The translations under genes were made by a program, and so were the position numbers. The notes beneath the pieces were generated by a model. That model saw only the letters and a list, made by a program, of their open reading frames with translations, was not told the origin of the DNA and ran no database searches. A DNA stretch of 64,000 nt, taken from assembly GCF_036884655.1 (NCBI RefSeq), contig NC_088339.1, positions 23,951,501-24,015,500 of the forward strand, read 5' to 3'. Positions within the stretch are counted from its first letter, which is position 1; every line of letters starts with the position of its first letter. This document shows positions 12,981 to 24,253 of the stretch, piece by piece. Origin of the DNA: Musa acuminata AAA Group (lineage: Eukaryota > Streptophyta > Magnoliopsida > Zingiberales > Musaceae).

Positions 12981-13220
12981 AAATGGGAGGTTTTTAAGGA
13001 TAATATCCTAAGAGCAATAAATTGTTCTTAACTTAACAAAGGGTGAAAGATCAATACATCCTAAGCCAATTGTTTCTTTCTTGTGGTTCCTGTGAGAAGA
13101 GGAGAGTAGGGAGTCAGAAGTCTCTGACTAAAATCCCTGTGGTGAATCTCAACTTAACAAAGGGTGAATGATCAATAAATTCTAAGCAAACATCTCTTTC
13201 TTGTAATTTCCATGAAAAGA
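12645..13220. repeat. GA-rich minisatellite upstream of the bHLH gene, about four units
   Basis: About four degenerate units of 120-160 bp lie head to tail. Each contains a GAGAGA run, a partly kept AAGTTGAGAA and CTCTTTGGTTTCACC, TCTTAACTTAACAAAGGGTG, AATTCTAAGCCAACAT and CTTTCTTGTAATTTCTATGAG. The longest pure GA run is 12945-12976. It lies 0.4-0.95 kb upstream of the bHLH start codon, within reach of its promoter. Confidence 0.65.
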
Positions 13221-15555
13221 GAGAGAAGAGAGACAGAAACAAAGAGGTTTCGTTTCAAATCACAGGAAAGATTGACAGACTCTTCAAGGGTTGATCTGAC
13301 TGATTGAAGGATGAGTGAATCTCCATTCCATGGAATCCTTCTTCTCATTATGTTCGTATGCTGTTTCTCTTGGAGTGCCTGCAAGCTGCATGTCAGACAA
13401 TGGTGTGATGTTGACCATAGGAAATCTGAGATGAGCTTCAAAAATGTTGGAATCCCACATTTGGTAATGTCAAACCTATTAACAATGCTTTCTCACTTTA
13501 TGATCCATCCATCATCCTTGGATCCCATATCTAACAGTGGAAGAAAGATCTTTAGGGGAAGGCTAATGCTTGTCATGTTCTTTCTTTTTATTTCTTGATC
13601 TCAATATATTATTCACACTTACCAATATGTAAAGAACACAGAACAAAGAATTTTTCTTGTCAGCAAAATTGAGACTAAAGTTCCCTTGAATTCATTTACA
13701 TTCACATTTGTGGGTATGAATGAACTTTATAATCAGCTTTAATCTCATTTACAAGTTATTAATATGCAATCAGTGACCACATCTTTAGCAACTGAAAAAA
13801 TAAAATAAAATTATTCACGATTATAATTCTATTGTTTTCATGAAAGACACTGTTGCAGATGCATTTTTTGTGGCTGAAAACCAGTGTTTTACTTCTGAAA
13901 CACTCTTTTCTTCATCAAAAAACTAAAGAAAACCAGTTTTTGATTGCTCAGACATAAATTTTGTTTCTTTTAATTGTTTTCTTGAAAGAAAGAAAGAAAA
14001 ACCTAAAGGCAACTTTTGTTCCTGTCAATAACTCAGTTGTTGAAGATAGTTGGTGGCTTCAAGTCTTGCTTAACTTTAGGAATCAAATTCAATCACCTGT
14101 TGCCATCCAATCAAAAAAAAAAAAAAGAGCTTGTTGGTAAAAAGCTAGAAGATTATTTCCCAAAGGGAAACAGTGTAATGCAAATATGAGCAATGATATG
14201 ATTAGAACAGTATTACAATCATCAGAATGATGACTCTGACAACTAGGAAATCATAGATGTGAGTCTGTACAACTGATACATCAGTATGAGCAGAACAGCC
14301 TCTTCATTAAGATCAAGAAAAAGCCCATGCTTCCATTGATCTTACTAATCTGTGCCAGAGTAGGCATACATGAAACATCAAGATGTGTTGACACAAGAAA
14401 AAGAAATATGATGTGTTTCTTTCACCAAACCAAACTGTTTATTAGTAACTTAGTTGATTGGAGGTGGGGTTCCACCAATCCCTTTTCCCCCCCACCTCTT
14501 ACCCCCAATGCATTAAAATATAGCATAGTTCAATGCATACACACCCACCTACATGCCACCCTAAGCCATTGATTAGGGGAACTACTCAAAACCAAGTTGA
14601 AATATGGAGGAATTCTTGGCTTCTTCTTTTCCTGCAACAATCATTGGAGTCACAGAAAGAGATGGGCATTATGAGGGGTTAAGAAGTTGGAATCATCAAA
14701 TGTCAATGAAAGAAGACTCTTTAATATTATATTAAGGAGGGGTTAGGGATTCAAGAAAAGCTGCCTTATGCTCAGGTCAATCATTCAAGATTTGAAATTT
14801 TTTCTCTCTCTCATTCCAAGTGAAGAACATTCATTGAGAGATCATAAAATCCATGCACTAAAGAACATGTATTTATGAAGAGCATGTCAAAGTTGTGAAG
14901 AGCATCTACTTCCTAAGTTGTGAAGAGCAGCTCAGAAGAATGATTCTTTGCTGTTTAGGTTGTGATTCACATCACAAAATCTACTCATTGAATTCATTAT
15001 GTTAGTGAGCTTTTGGCAAGATAGGCAGCATTCTTATTTCCTTGACAGCTCTGTGGAATGTACTGCAGTCAACTTGACTCACCTACACTTGCAGGCCGGT
15101 TAAAGCTGTGAAATCTCATCCATGTTAATGAACGGTGACAGTGTGTTGCTGCTGCTATCTAGGAGTAGCTCACAACTCTCCAAGTCTTGGATCTCTTCCA
15201 GATCATAGCCAGTCAACTTACAGGCAATTATAGTTAGATTCTGTCTTCCATATACAGGTACGAAGTATGATCTTTTCAGTGGTCAAGTTCAGAACTTCGA
15301 TTTGGCTTCGGAAACTCTGTTTCATCAGCATAGTACGGGAAAATTTAGATGAAGGCAGTGCTCATTTCATGAACTCATCATGGCTTCCCTCTCCATTGAT
15401 TTCCACAAGATCACAGTCCAACTCCTAAAACCAAAGGATGGATTGGTATGGGATTTACTTCCATGTGTTATCGGTCACACAAAACAGAGACCAACATGCA
15501 TCAAAGCTGCTTCTTGTCAGATAGATGCCTGTATGTCTCAGTAACTCCCATTCAC

Positions 15556-15586
<31 letters not shown>

Positions 15587-16161
15587 AGCTTGATATGGCC
15601 TTCTTCTTACTCGGTATCCTCAGCAAAAACAAGGCACACATTGGCGCCCCAAATCCTCCACAGCGGCTCTAAGAAGAGAACGGGTTGCCTTTGAGCCACT
15701 CCCATGCCGAATCTAATTCGAAAAGAATTACTATTATTCTTTGGTCCCCGAACTTTCTCCCCCTTATCGTTCCATCCTACGTGGTTCTATTACGAGCCTG
15801 ACGGGTGTTAGCCACGTAGGATGGGTAGCGTAACCTTTGGTACGTATTTCTAGAGACCCCAAGATGAAAGGTGATTTTTATTTATCAGAAAACTACTCGA
15901 TTCTTTACCCTCGTTACGATTGGATCAATTGGTGGCCTCTTGTGGGACCCACAGAAAGAACTTCATCTCCCTCGATAGCCGGAAACGGTGCCGTCGGTCG
16001 ACCCAAAGGCCGAACACGATTCGCGAAATCCGGATCGATTGCAGGACCGAGGAGCTTCATTTCGGTCGATTTCTTCCCCGGCGCCGCCAAAGGCGGAATC
16101 TTGCCCTAGGATTTGGGAGCCGCAGCGGACCCATGACCGATCGAAGCGCGTCGGCCGCCGT
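13221..16161. other. intergenic, mostly featureless
   Basis: No supported gene. Short GA runs and poly-A tracts occur, including a GA run at about 15559-15586. From about 15690 the base composition turns GC-rich and CpG-rich. Confidence 0.5.
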
Positions 16162-16287
16162 ATGGATGAATCCTCCGACAGCGACGATGACGAGCCGGAG
16201 GACCCTGCGTCGAAGCCCATCGGCCCGGTGGGCCCTTCCGAGTGCGTCGCCCTGCACCTTCGTTATCGTGACCGACGATTCCGATAG
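16162..16287 (+). other. orphan GC-rich exon-like ORF with acidic N-terminus
   Basis: Within a CpG-rich island (about 15960-16380) an ATG frame reads MDESSDSDDDEPEDPASKP, then IGPVGPSECVALHLRYRD, and stops at TAG after 41 codons. This resembles the first exon of a gene with an acidic start, but no downstream exons follow before the oxidoreductase gene. It may be a relic or an unspliced fragment. I do not recognise the family. Confidence 0.3.
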
Positions 16288-16640
16288 CCGCAAGACCCTC
16301 ATCGGAGGAGATCGGGGTTGGAGCCCGGGATTCTCATCAGGAGACGATGGGACCTGCGCCTTGACCCATGCCGTTCCCTAGCGCGGAAGCTACATGATCC
16401 ATGTTGATCGCAATGGGAAATCGATCTCCATTATCTCATGGAAAACGTATTTGTGATCTTTTAGTTATGCCTTGTCTGCCGTCAAATCGAGATAGCAATG
16501 CAGAAATGGAGGTCTCCGACGAAACGTGTGCAGGCAAGTGAATCCCAAACACCTGAATCGAACTGCTTGGCATCATATTGACAATGATTTCACTTGGATT
16601 CACACAAATCTTGATACAATTGGGATCAAACGCTTGATAT

Positions 16641-17395
16641 TTATATGTCCATGACTTGGTCACACTCGACGATGATCTTACCAGTGGCATGACCCTCCAT
16701 GCTCTTTGCCCAGGCCTCCTCTGCCTTGCCCAGTGCGTATCTCGAGTCGATCACCGTCCTAAGCTTCCCTCCCTTCACCAGCTCAACCAGGAACTGCAAG
16801 TCCTCCTTCGTCGCCGTCGCGAACAGCACCACCAGCTTCTTATTCGAGCAGGTCAATTGCTTCAGAGCAGAACGAAGGAAAGCCCCCGGCGAAGGATTGA
16901 GATCGACGACCTTCCCGTGAGCTGCGAGGTTGGACTCCAAGCTGGACCAGCCAACGCTGGTGGTGCAGTTCACGACGACGTCGTACTTCCTGCCCGAAGG
17001 GCTCTTCAAGCTCTTGCCTTCCGGGGTCTTGTAGTCAAGCACCTCATCTGCGCCCAGGCTCCTCACCAGCTCCATGTTCCGGGCGCCGCAGGTGGCGGTG
17101 ACATGGAGGTTTCCGAGCTTGGCGAGCTGGATGGCGAACGTCCCGACACCGCCAGAGGCGGCAGTGATGAGGATGTTTGCTGGATCGCCGGTGCCGTCGA
17201 ACTTTGTTGTGGCGTACCTCAGCGCCTGTAGAGCAGTAAAGCCCGCTATAGGCAGACCCGCAGCGTCTGCGGCTGATACTTCAGGTGGAATGTGGACCGT
17301 AAGGTTTACTGGTGCAACAGCGTACTCCGCGAGTCCACCTGCTTTCTGACAGTACATGCAGCTTAAAGGTTAACTCGAATAGCTCATTGGACATG

Positions 17396-17437
<42 letters not shown>

Positions 17438-18613
17438 CAAGCAATCCAAAGTCCACCACAGAACTCATATGATCATATGCATCAAGCAGTACAAAACTTG
17501 AAGTAATATGAACAGAGAAAGATGGCAAGATAAGAGAACTAGAGAAGCTCCAGAGAGAGGCAAAGCAGTCCAAGGTCTACCTGAGAATTATGCCAGTTAA
17601 TTTACAAGCATATGAACATAATCCAAGCCAGAAAAGAAAAGAAGAAGAAGCAGAAGGAGGCTTAGAGCTCTTACAAATCCAAGCCATGTGACCACCTTGT
17701 CTCCTGGCTTGAAGCCATCCACGCCAGGTCCAACCTCAACAACTTCTCCTGCAACATCCGATACTGTCGACCAAACATTTTACAGGACTCAGTTTCTGAT
17801 CCTCTACATCTAAAACAAGTAGCAATTCAAGAGAATAAGATCTGCACAGGGAGAGATGAAGCCTCGAGTGCAATCCCATGCAGATGTTGATGGAAGTGGG
17901 ATGTGCACCTGGAACAAATGGAAACTTGGATGGCAGAAAAGGACGGAACGCTCCCTTCTGGACTTTCCAGTCAGCTGGGTTCATGCTTGCTGCTTCCACT
18001 CTCAGCAGCACCTCATCCTTCTTGGGTGAAGGAACCTGGATCTCAACATGCTGAAGCCAAAAATGCAGCACTTCAATCAATCACGTCGCTTTCATGAAGC
18101 TTACAAACGATGGATGGTAACAGAGACATGCCGGATTTGTGGTGCAAACCATCAAATCTTCTTTAGACAAAGTCAAACCCTACCTTCAATCTTCTTCACA
18201 CTCTACTGACATGATTACTCTACCTTTGACCATGAGGTGAAGCAAACAAACGGACTAGTATCAGAGGAAAAGCTTCAGGTGCAGTGTTGCGACCGAGATT
18301 CTATGACATGTTCTTGAAAGGCTCAGTTCAGCTTCCTCCGAAGAGCACGGAAGCGAACAAACCTCTAGTATCAGAGGAAAAGTTTCAGGTGCAGTATTGC
18401 CACCGAGATTCTATGACATGTACATATAGGCTCAGTTCAGCTTCCTCAGAAGAGCATGGATCTATTTGTTGAAGCCAAAGGAAACGTGATCGAGAGAAAA
18501 GGGAGAAGAGGAGAGAGCACGAGAGGGCATCGGGAAGAAGGTGGTACCTGGAGAGCGGCGGCGCCACCGCCGTAGCCGGCGTATTGCACGGCGCGCATGG
18601 TTCTTGCGGCCAT
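16641..18613 (-). CDS. ceQORH-type quinone oxidoreductase, copy 1
   Basis: Minus-strand exons 18613-18548, 18050-17909, 17763-17675 and 17345-16641 encode 333 residues. It is a zinc-free medium-chain dehydrogenase/reductase like the chloroplast-envelope quinone oxidoreductase homologue, which reduces reactive carbonyls or quinones with NADPH. Supporting motifs are MRAVQYAGYGGG at the start, DVAGEVVEVGPGV, LPIAGFTALQAL (130-141), the nucleotide-binding AASGGVG (161-167), ATCGARNMELVRSLGADEVL, and a C-terminal GHATGKIIVE. There is no obvious cleavable transit peptide; ceQORH itself uses an internal targeting signal. Length matches the family (about 329). Intron phases are consistent across all joins. 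A tandem paralogue lies 5 kb to the right in the same orientation. Confidence 0.93.
18254..18459. repeat. 110-bp tandem repeat in intron 1 of ceQORH copy 1
   Basis: Two direct units (starting about 18254 and 18364) share TATCAGAGGAAAAG, TTCAGGTGCAGT, CCGAGATTCTATGACATGT and GGCTCAGTTCAGCTTCCTC. The same pair is present in copy 2, so it predates the gene duplication. Confidence 0.8.
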
Positions 18614-18788
18614 GGCAGGAGGAAAGACGGGCGGAGATTGATGGAGCGTTCGCTGGCGGTGGGCGGAGATATTTCTAGCGGCGGAGCGCTCGGCGAAATG
18701 ACGGAACTGCCCTCCCGCACCACGTAAGTTCGCACGTCAGCCTGACGAAAGAGCGACCGGCGAGGGCGAGGATTTGGCATGGTCTGCC

Positions 18789-18871
18789 CACGTGGCAGAT
18801 TGGCCCGCCATCCTGTGCGTACGCGCCCGCCTCGACCACCGTAACCTGTCACGTAAGTCCGTCGCCACGTG
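18789..18871. promoter_or_regulatory. G-boxes upstream of ceQORH copy 1
   Basis: Two CACGTG cores lie at 18789-18794 (CCCACGTGGC) and 18866-18871 (CCACGTGGGA), 176-258 bp upstream of the start codon. Between them a CACGTA (18850-18855) occupies the place of a third G-box found in copy 2. Such cores bind bZIP and bHLH factors. Confidence 0.55.
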
Positions 18872-19265
18872 GGACCCACCCTCGCCGCGGTAAGGCAAAC
18901 GTATCATTAGACACGGTGGATGGTTTAGACATCATAGCCCTCACTTGATCTCCTAACATAAACCATACCGCCTCGATTAAGGAGACTTAATGCACGTCTA
19001 AGTTCATCAAGGAGTGTGACAAGTCAACATAATATGGTCAATGAAATATGAGCTACTCAGACGTATGTTGTGGTGCCGTAATCCTTCAGCTGCCTCCTCT
19101 CTTAACAAACCAAGAGTAGGTGAAATGATGACATTTGTGTGCTCATCTTGAAGATGAAGCAATCAATCAATTGGGGTTGACCAGTCAAAATTGATTCCTC
19201 ATTATTTATAAAAAAATAATAATGATAATAATAATAATAAATAAATAAATAAATAAAATCAAGAT

Positions 19266-21558
19266 AGTGAGTGATGAAATTATGTTTTCCTTTAAGCAAA
19301 CTTCTTACCATTTCAATGATAGTTTGATTTTTACGTTCAGCTACACCATTTTACTCCGGTGTATATGGTGTTATCAATTCTCTACAAATTTTTTTTCATA
19401 AAAAGAATTAAATTCATTAGATAAAAATTCACCACCTCTATCTGTCCGAAGTGTTTTTATGTGTCTACCACTTTATCTTTCTATAAGTACCTTGAATTTT
19501 TAAAAATTATTAAATATTTTATATTTTAATTTCAAAAAATATATCTAACTCATGCGACTATAATCATTAGTAAACAATAGAAAATATTGACTTCCACCAA
19601 ATAATTTTGTATTCATAGGTCCATATAAGTCAGCATAAATTAATTCAAGATAATTAAATGCTCTCCCTGCTTTTCTAACAGAAAATAATTTTTTTACTTT
19701 GTTTGTCATAAATGCAACATTCACATACATCAAGTACATTAATCTTAGGCAATTCGAAAATCATTCCTTTTTTATTTAACAACCTTAAACCCTTAATGTT
19801 AAGGAATTCATATCTTAAATGTCATAAATTAGACTCATTCTTTTGAGTTGTAACAAGAGCATGCTTTTCAATATTTGAAACATCAAGTGGAAACATTTTG
19901 TTTTACGTCATGCAAATATTTACTATAATCAAATCAAATTTTTTAACTTTAATAGTGCATGAACCATCATCAAATATAACTGAATATTCATTATCTATCA
20001 ATTGTCCAACACTCAACAAGTTATTTGATAAAGTAGGAACAAAAAAAATATTATCAAGGTATTTTACCTTTCCTTGATTTGTCTTCACCTCAATTGTTCA
20101 TTTTCCTTCTGGTTCGATTTGCTTATTATCTCTAAGTCTAACTTTCAATTTGTAAGTTTCATCAATATATCTAAATATTAATTCTAAGCATAATATATTA
20201 TTAGAATATTCATTGTCCAAAAACCAAATATCATTTGAGATATCATAAACTTATGACCGACTTATAAACAACTTACTATTTTCTTCGTTTTCCTTAACGT
20301 AACTTGCTTGCTTTTCTCATTTCCAACAAAGTGTCTTACCAAATTTTTTACAATAGTGACATTGAATTCTACTCTTGTAATTTTTTTTATCATAATTTGA
20401 TTGCTTTTGTTCATCATGCCCATCAAAGTGTCTTCTTCCTCTTCCTTTTTCATTTCCTTTACCAAAAAATCCTCCTCTACCACGTCCTCTTCCTCCTGAT
20501 TTTTTGTTCTTTTAAAGTAGAAGACTCCCCCTTAACTTGAAATGTTTTCTCTTCATTTTTTTCAAGTGACTTGTTCAACATTGCTTCATGTGCTTACAAG
20601 GAACCCATTAGTTCATCAAATAAAAATGTAGATAAATCTTTTGACTCCTCAATTGCGACAACAACATGATCAAATTTTGGAGTTAAACTTCTCAAAACTT
20701 TTTGCAATAATTATATGATCAGGAAGATATTCACCGTAAGATTTCATTTGACTAATAATTTCAATCACTCGAGAAAGAAAATCTTGCACTGATTCATTGC
20801 TTTTCATGAACCAAATTTCAAACTCACGACGAAGGGTTTAAAGTTTTATCGTAATCACCCTTGACGAACCTTGAAATTTATTTTAAAGGATCAACCAAGC
20901 TTGTTTTGAGGTTGTCGTTGTTGCAATTCTCGAGAAGATTGTCTCATGTACAGCTTGTTGAATGAAGAACAATGCTTTTGAGTCTTTCTTTCTATTCTCT
21001 CTCAGACTGATTTCGTCATATGGATCTGCATATCCATTCTTTATTAAGTCCCAAAAGATCTTGAGACTTGAATAGAGTCTTCATCTTGATATTCCAAAAT
21101 TCATAGCATTTACCCGAGAAGATGAGAATAAGGGGTTAAGACTTGAAATTATCATTAAAAGTCATAATGTCCAGTTTAAATTGAAACTTGGCTCTGATAC
21201 CATTGGGGATGGAGGATCAAGGAAATAAAAAAAATAGAATACTATGATATAAGTAAAAGAATCCTTTCGATCAAGAAAACAGATGTAGTATTTAAAATAA
21301 GATGATTGACATAGAACACTTACAAAATATTCCCAAATATATTCTCCTTTCTATCTTGCTTCATGAACTATGATCCTATTTATAGGACATAGTGGTAACT
21401 ACCTCACTCCACTATGTCACCCATGAGTGAGGTAGTTATAGGAACCACCCTATAACTTCTAGATCTTGGATCACTTCTTGAAACATGCCTAAAACTACTT
21501 AAAACATTGTAACTACCTAGATAACTACTATGAATCAATTCTTAAACAATATTTACCA
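19266..21558 (-). mobile_element. truncated Ty1/Copia retrotransposon
   Basis: Read on the minus strand, the order is 5' LTR, primer-binding site, gag, protease region, gag-pre-integrase and part of integrase. A CCHC knuckle remains as QCHYCKKFG...LCW near 20335-20365. The protease site is degenerate: WFLDNEYSNN replaces WxLDSGxSxH (about 20216-20245). VPTLSNNLLSVGQL marks the pre-integrase domain (about 19985-20050), and LELIYADLYGPM...FLLFTNDYSRM the integrase (about 19550-19660). The element stops shortly after the integrase ERKNQTI-like region; reverse transcriptase, RNase H and the 3' LTR are absent. Several in-frame stops make it non-coding. Confidence 0.85.
21190..21558 (-). mobile_element. 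Copia 5' LTR and primer-binding site
   Basis: On the minus strand an LTR of about 355 bp runs from TGGTAAATATTG (21558) to ATCCCCA (21204). It is followed by TGGTATCAGAGCC (21202-21190), the complement of the initiator tRNA-Met 3' end. A CTATAAATAGG promoter element lies inside at about 21371-21381. The outer end of the LTR coincides with the left edge of duplicated block 2. Confidence 0.8.
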
Positions 21559-21614
21559 TGATTTCACTTGGATTCACACAAATCTTGATACAATTGGGAT
21601 CAAACGCTTCATAT

Positions 21615-22374
21615 TTATATGTCCATGACTTGGTCGCGCTCGACGATGATCTTACCAGTGGCATGACCCTCCATGATCTTTGCCCAGGCCTCCTCCGCCT
21701 TGCCCAGTGCGTATCTCGAGTCGATCACCGTCCTAAGCTTCCCTCCCTTCACCAGCTCAACCAGGAATTGCAAGTCCTCCTTCGTCGCCATCGCGGACAG
21801 CAGCACCAGCTTCTTATTCGAGCAGGTCAATTGCTTCAGAGCAGAACGAAGGAACCCCCCCGGCGAAGGATTGAGATCGACGACCTTCCCGTGAGCTGCG
21901 AGATTGGACTCCAAGCTGGACCAGCCAACGCTGGAGGTGCAGTGCACGACGATGTCGTACTTCCTGCCCGAAGGGCTCTTCAAGCTCTTGCCTTCCGGGG
22001 TCTTGTAGTCAAGCACCTCATCTGCGCCCAGGCTCCTCACCAGCTCCATGTTCCGGGCGCCGCAGGTGGCGGTGACATGGAGGTTTCCGAGCTTGGCGAG
22101 CTGGACGGCGAACGTCCCGACACCGCCAGAGGCGGCAGTGATGAGGACGTTTGCTGGATCGCCGGTGCCGTCGAACTTGGTTGTGGCGTACCTTAGCGCC
22201 TGTAGAGCACTACAGGCCGCAATAGGCAGACCCGCAGCGCCTTCGGCTGATACTTCAGGTGGAATGCGTGCCGTAACGTTTACTGGTGCAATAGCGTACT
22301 CCGCGAGTCCACCTGCTTTCTGACAGTATACGCAGCTTAAAGGTTAACTCGAATAGCTCATTGGACATGAACAC

Positions 22375-22422
<48 letters not shown>

Positions 22423-23610
22423 GCAATCCAAAGTCCACCACAGAAATAGAAGAAGAAAAACTCTTATATGATCATATGCATCAAGCAGTACAAAACTTGA
22501 AGTGATATGAACAGAGAAAGATGGCAAAATCAGAGAACGAGAGAAGCTCATTTGACATGAACAGAGAGAGGCAAAGCAGTCCAAGGTCTACCTGAGAATT
22601 ATGCCAGTTAATTTCCAAGCATATGAACATAATCCAAGCCAGAAAAGAAGAAGAAGGCTTAGAGCTCTTACAAATCCAAGCCACGTGACCACCTTGTCTC
22701 CTGGCTTGAAGCCATCCACGCCAGGTCCAACCTCAACAACTTCTCCTGCAACATCCGATACTGTCGACCAAACATTTTACAGGACTCAGTTTCTGATCCT
22801 CTACATCTAAAACAAGTAGCAATTCAAGAGAATAAGATCTGCACGGGGAGAGATGAAGCCTCGAGTGCAATCCAGTGCAGATGTTGATGGAAGTGGGATG
22901 TGCACCTGGAACAAATGGAAGCTTGGATGGCAGAAAAGGCCGCATCATTCCCTTCTGGATTTTCCAGTCGGCTGGGTTCATGCTTGCTGCTTCCACTCTC
23001 AGGAGCACCTCATCCTTCTTGGGTGAAGGAACCTGGATCTCAACATGCTGAAGCCAAAAATGCAGCACTTCAATCAATCACGTCGCTTTCATGAAGCTTA
23101 CAAACGATGGATGGTAACAGAGACATGTCGGATTTGTGGTGCAAACCATCAAATCTTCTTTAGACAAAGTCAAACCCTATCTTAAATCTTCTTCACACTC
23201 TACTGACATGATTACTCTACCTTTGACCATGAGGTGAAGCAAACGAACCTACTAGAATCAGAGGAAAAGCTTCAGGTGCAGTGTTGCAACCGAGATTCTA
23301 TGACATGTACTTAAAAGGCTCAGTTCAGCTTCCTCAGAAGAGGATGGAAGCGAACAATCCTCTAGTATCAGAGGAAAAGTTTCAGGTGCAGTATTGCCAC
23401 CGAGATTCTATGACACGTACATATAGGCTCAGTTCAGCTTCCTCAGAAGAGCATGGATCTATTTGTTGAAGCCAAAGGAAACGTGATCGAGAGAAAAGGG
23501 AGAAGAGGAGAGAGCACGAGAGGGCATCGGGAAGAAGGTGGTACCTGGAGAGCGGCGGCGCCACCGCCGTAGCCGGCGTATTGCACGGCGCGCATGGTTC
23601 TTGCGGCCAT
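21615..23610 (-). CDS. ceQORH-type quinone oxidoreductase, copy 2
   Basis: Minus-strand exons 23610-23545, 23047-22906, 22760-22672 and 22319-21615 again give 333 residues with no stop or frameshift. The nucleotide-binding AASGGVG is kept. Differences from copy 1 include QKGMMRPFLPSKL for QKGAFRPFLPSKF, IAPVNVTARIPPEVSAEGAAG for VAPVNLTVHIPPEVSAADAAG, and LPIAACSALQAL for LPIAGFTALQAL. The last changes a strongly conserved family segment. Both genes face the same way and share the upstream region. Copy 2 is intact and probably expressed, but its catalytic equivalence is uncertain. Confidence 0.92.
23251..23456. repeat. 110-bp tandem repeat in intron 1 of ceQORH copy 2
   Basis: This has the same two-unit structure and 110-bp period as in copy 1 (units starting about 23251 and 23361), with a few substitutions. 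Confidence 0.8.
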
Positions 23611-23788
23611 GGCAGGAGGAAAGCCGGGCGGAGATTGATGGGGCGTTCGCTGGCGGTGGGCGGAGATATTTCTAGCGGCGGAGCGCTCAGCGAAATGACG
23701 GAATTGCCCTCCCGCTCCACGTAAGTTCGCACGTCAGCCTGACGAAAGAGCACGACCGGCGAGGGCGAGAGACTTGGCATGGTCTGCC

Positions 23789-23870
23789 CACGTGGCAAAT
23801 TGGCCGCCATCCTCTTCGTACGCGCCCGCCTTGACCGCCGGAACGTGTCACGTGAGTCCGTCCCCACGTG
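23789..23870. promoter_or_regulatory. three G-boxes upstream of ceQORH copy 2
   Basis: CACGTG occurs at 23789-23794, 23849-23854 and 23865-23870. The first and last match the two in copy 1; the middle one is CACGTA in copy 1. Confidence 0.55.
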
Positions 23871-24253
23871 GGACCCACCCTCGCCGGCAGTAAGGCAAAC
23901 GTATCGTTAGACACGGTGGATGGTTTAGCCATCATAGCGCTCACTTAATCGCCTAACATTAACCATACTGCCTCGATTAAGGAGACTCAATGCACGTCTA
24001 AGTTCATTAAGGAGTGTGACATGTCAACATAATATGGTCAATGAAATATGAGCTACTCGGATGTCATGTTGTGGTGCCGTAATCCTTCAACTGCCTCCCC
24101 TCTTAACAAAGCAAGAGTAGGTGAAATGATGACATTAGTATGCAATCATCTTGAAGATGAAGCAATCAATCAATTGGGGGTTGACCAGTCAAAATTGATT
24201 CCTCATTATCTATAGAAAATAATAATAATAATAATAATAAATGAAATCAAGAT

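Larger units (their letters stand above)
16584..19265. repeat. duplicated block 1 carrying ceQORH copy 1
   Basis: This stretch is strongly similar to 21558-24253 over its whole length, in exons, introns, upstream region and even microsatellites. Similarity starts at ATGATTTCACTTGGATTC (16584 and 21558) and ends at AAATCAAGAT (19265 and 24253). It includes an intronic GA run at 17399-17436 and an AATA/AAT-rich tract at 19204-19258 near the right edge. Confidence 0.9.
21558..24253. repeat. duplicated block 2 carrying ceQORH copy 2
   Basis: This is the partner of 16584-19265. Exon lengths are identical and non-coding parts differ by small indels. It contains the corresponding intronic GA microsatellite (22374-22417) and an AAT-rich tract (24218-24243). 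Right of 24253 the sequences diverge abruptly. Confidence 0.9.

Noticed and set aside
16656..17231. 191-codon plus-strand frame opposite ceQORH copy 1 (and its counterpart in copy 2)
   Set aside because: Antisense shadow of the exon 4 coding sequence.
19903..20483. Short frames read as possible host genes
   Set aside because: They are Copia gag and pre-integrase remnants in the truncated element.
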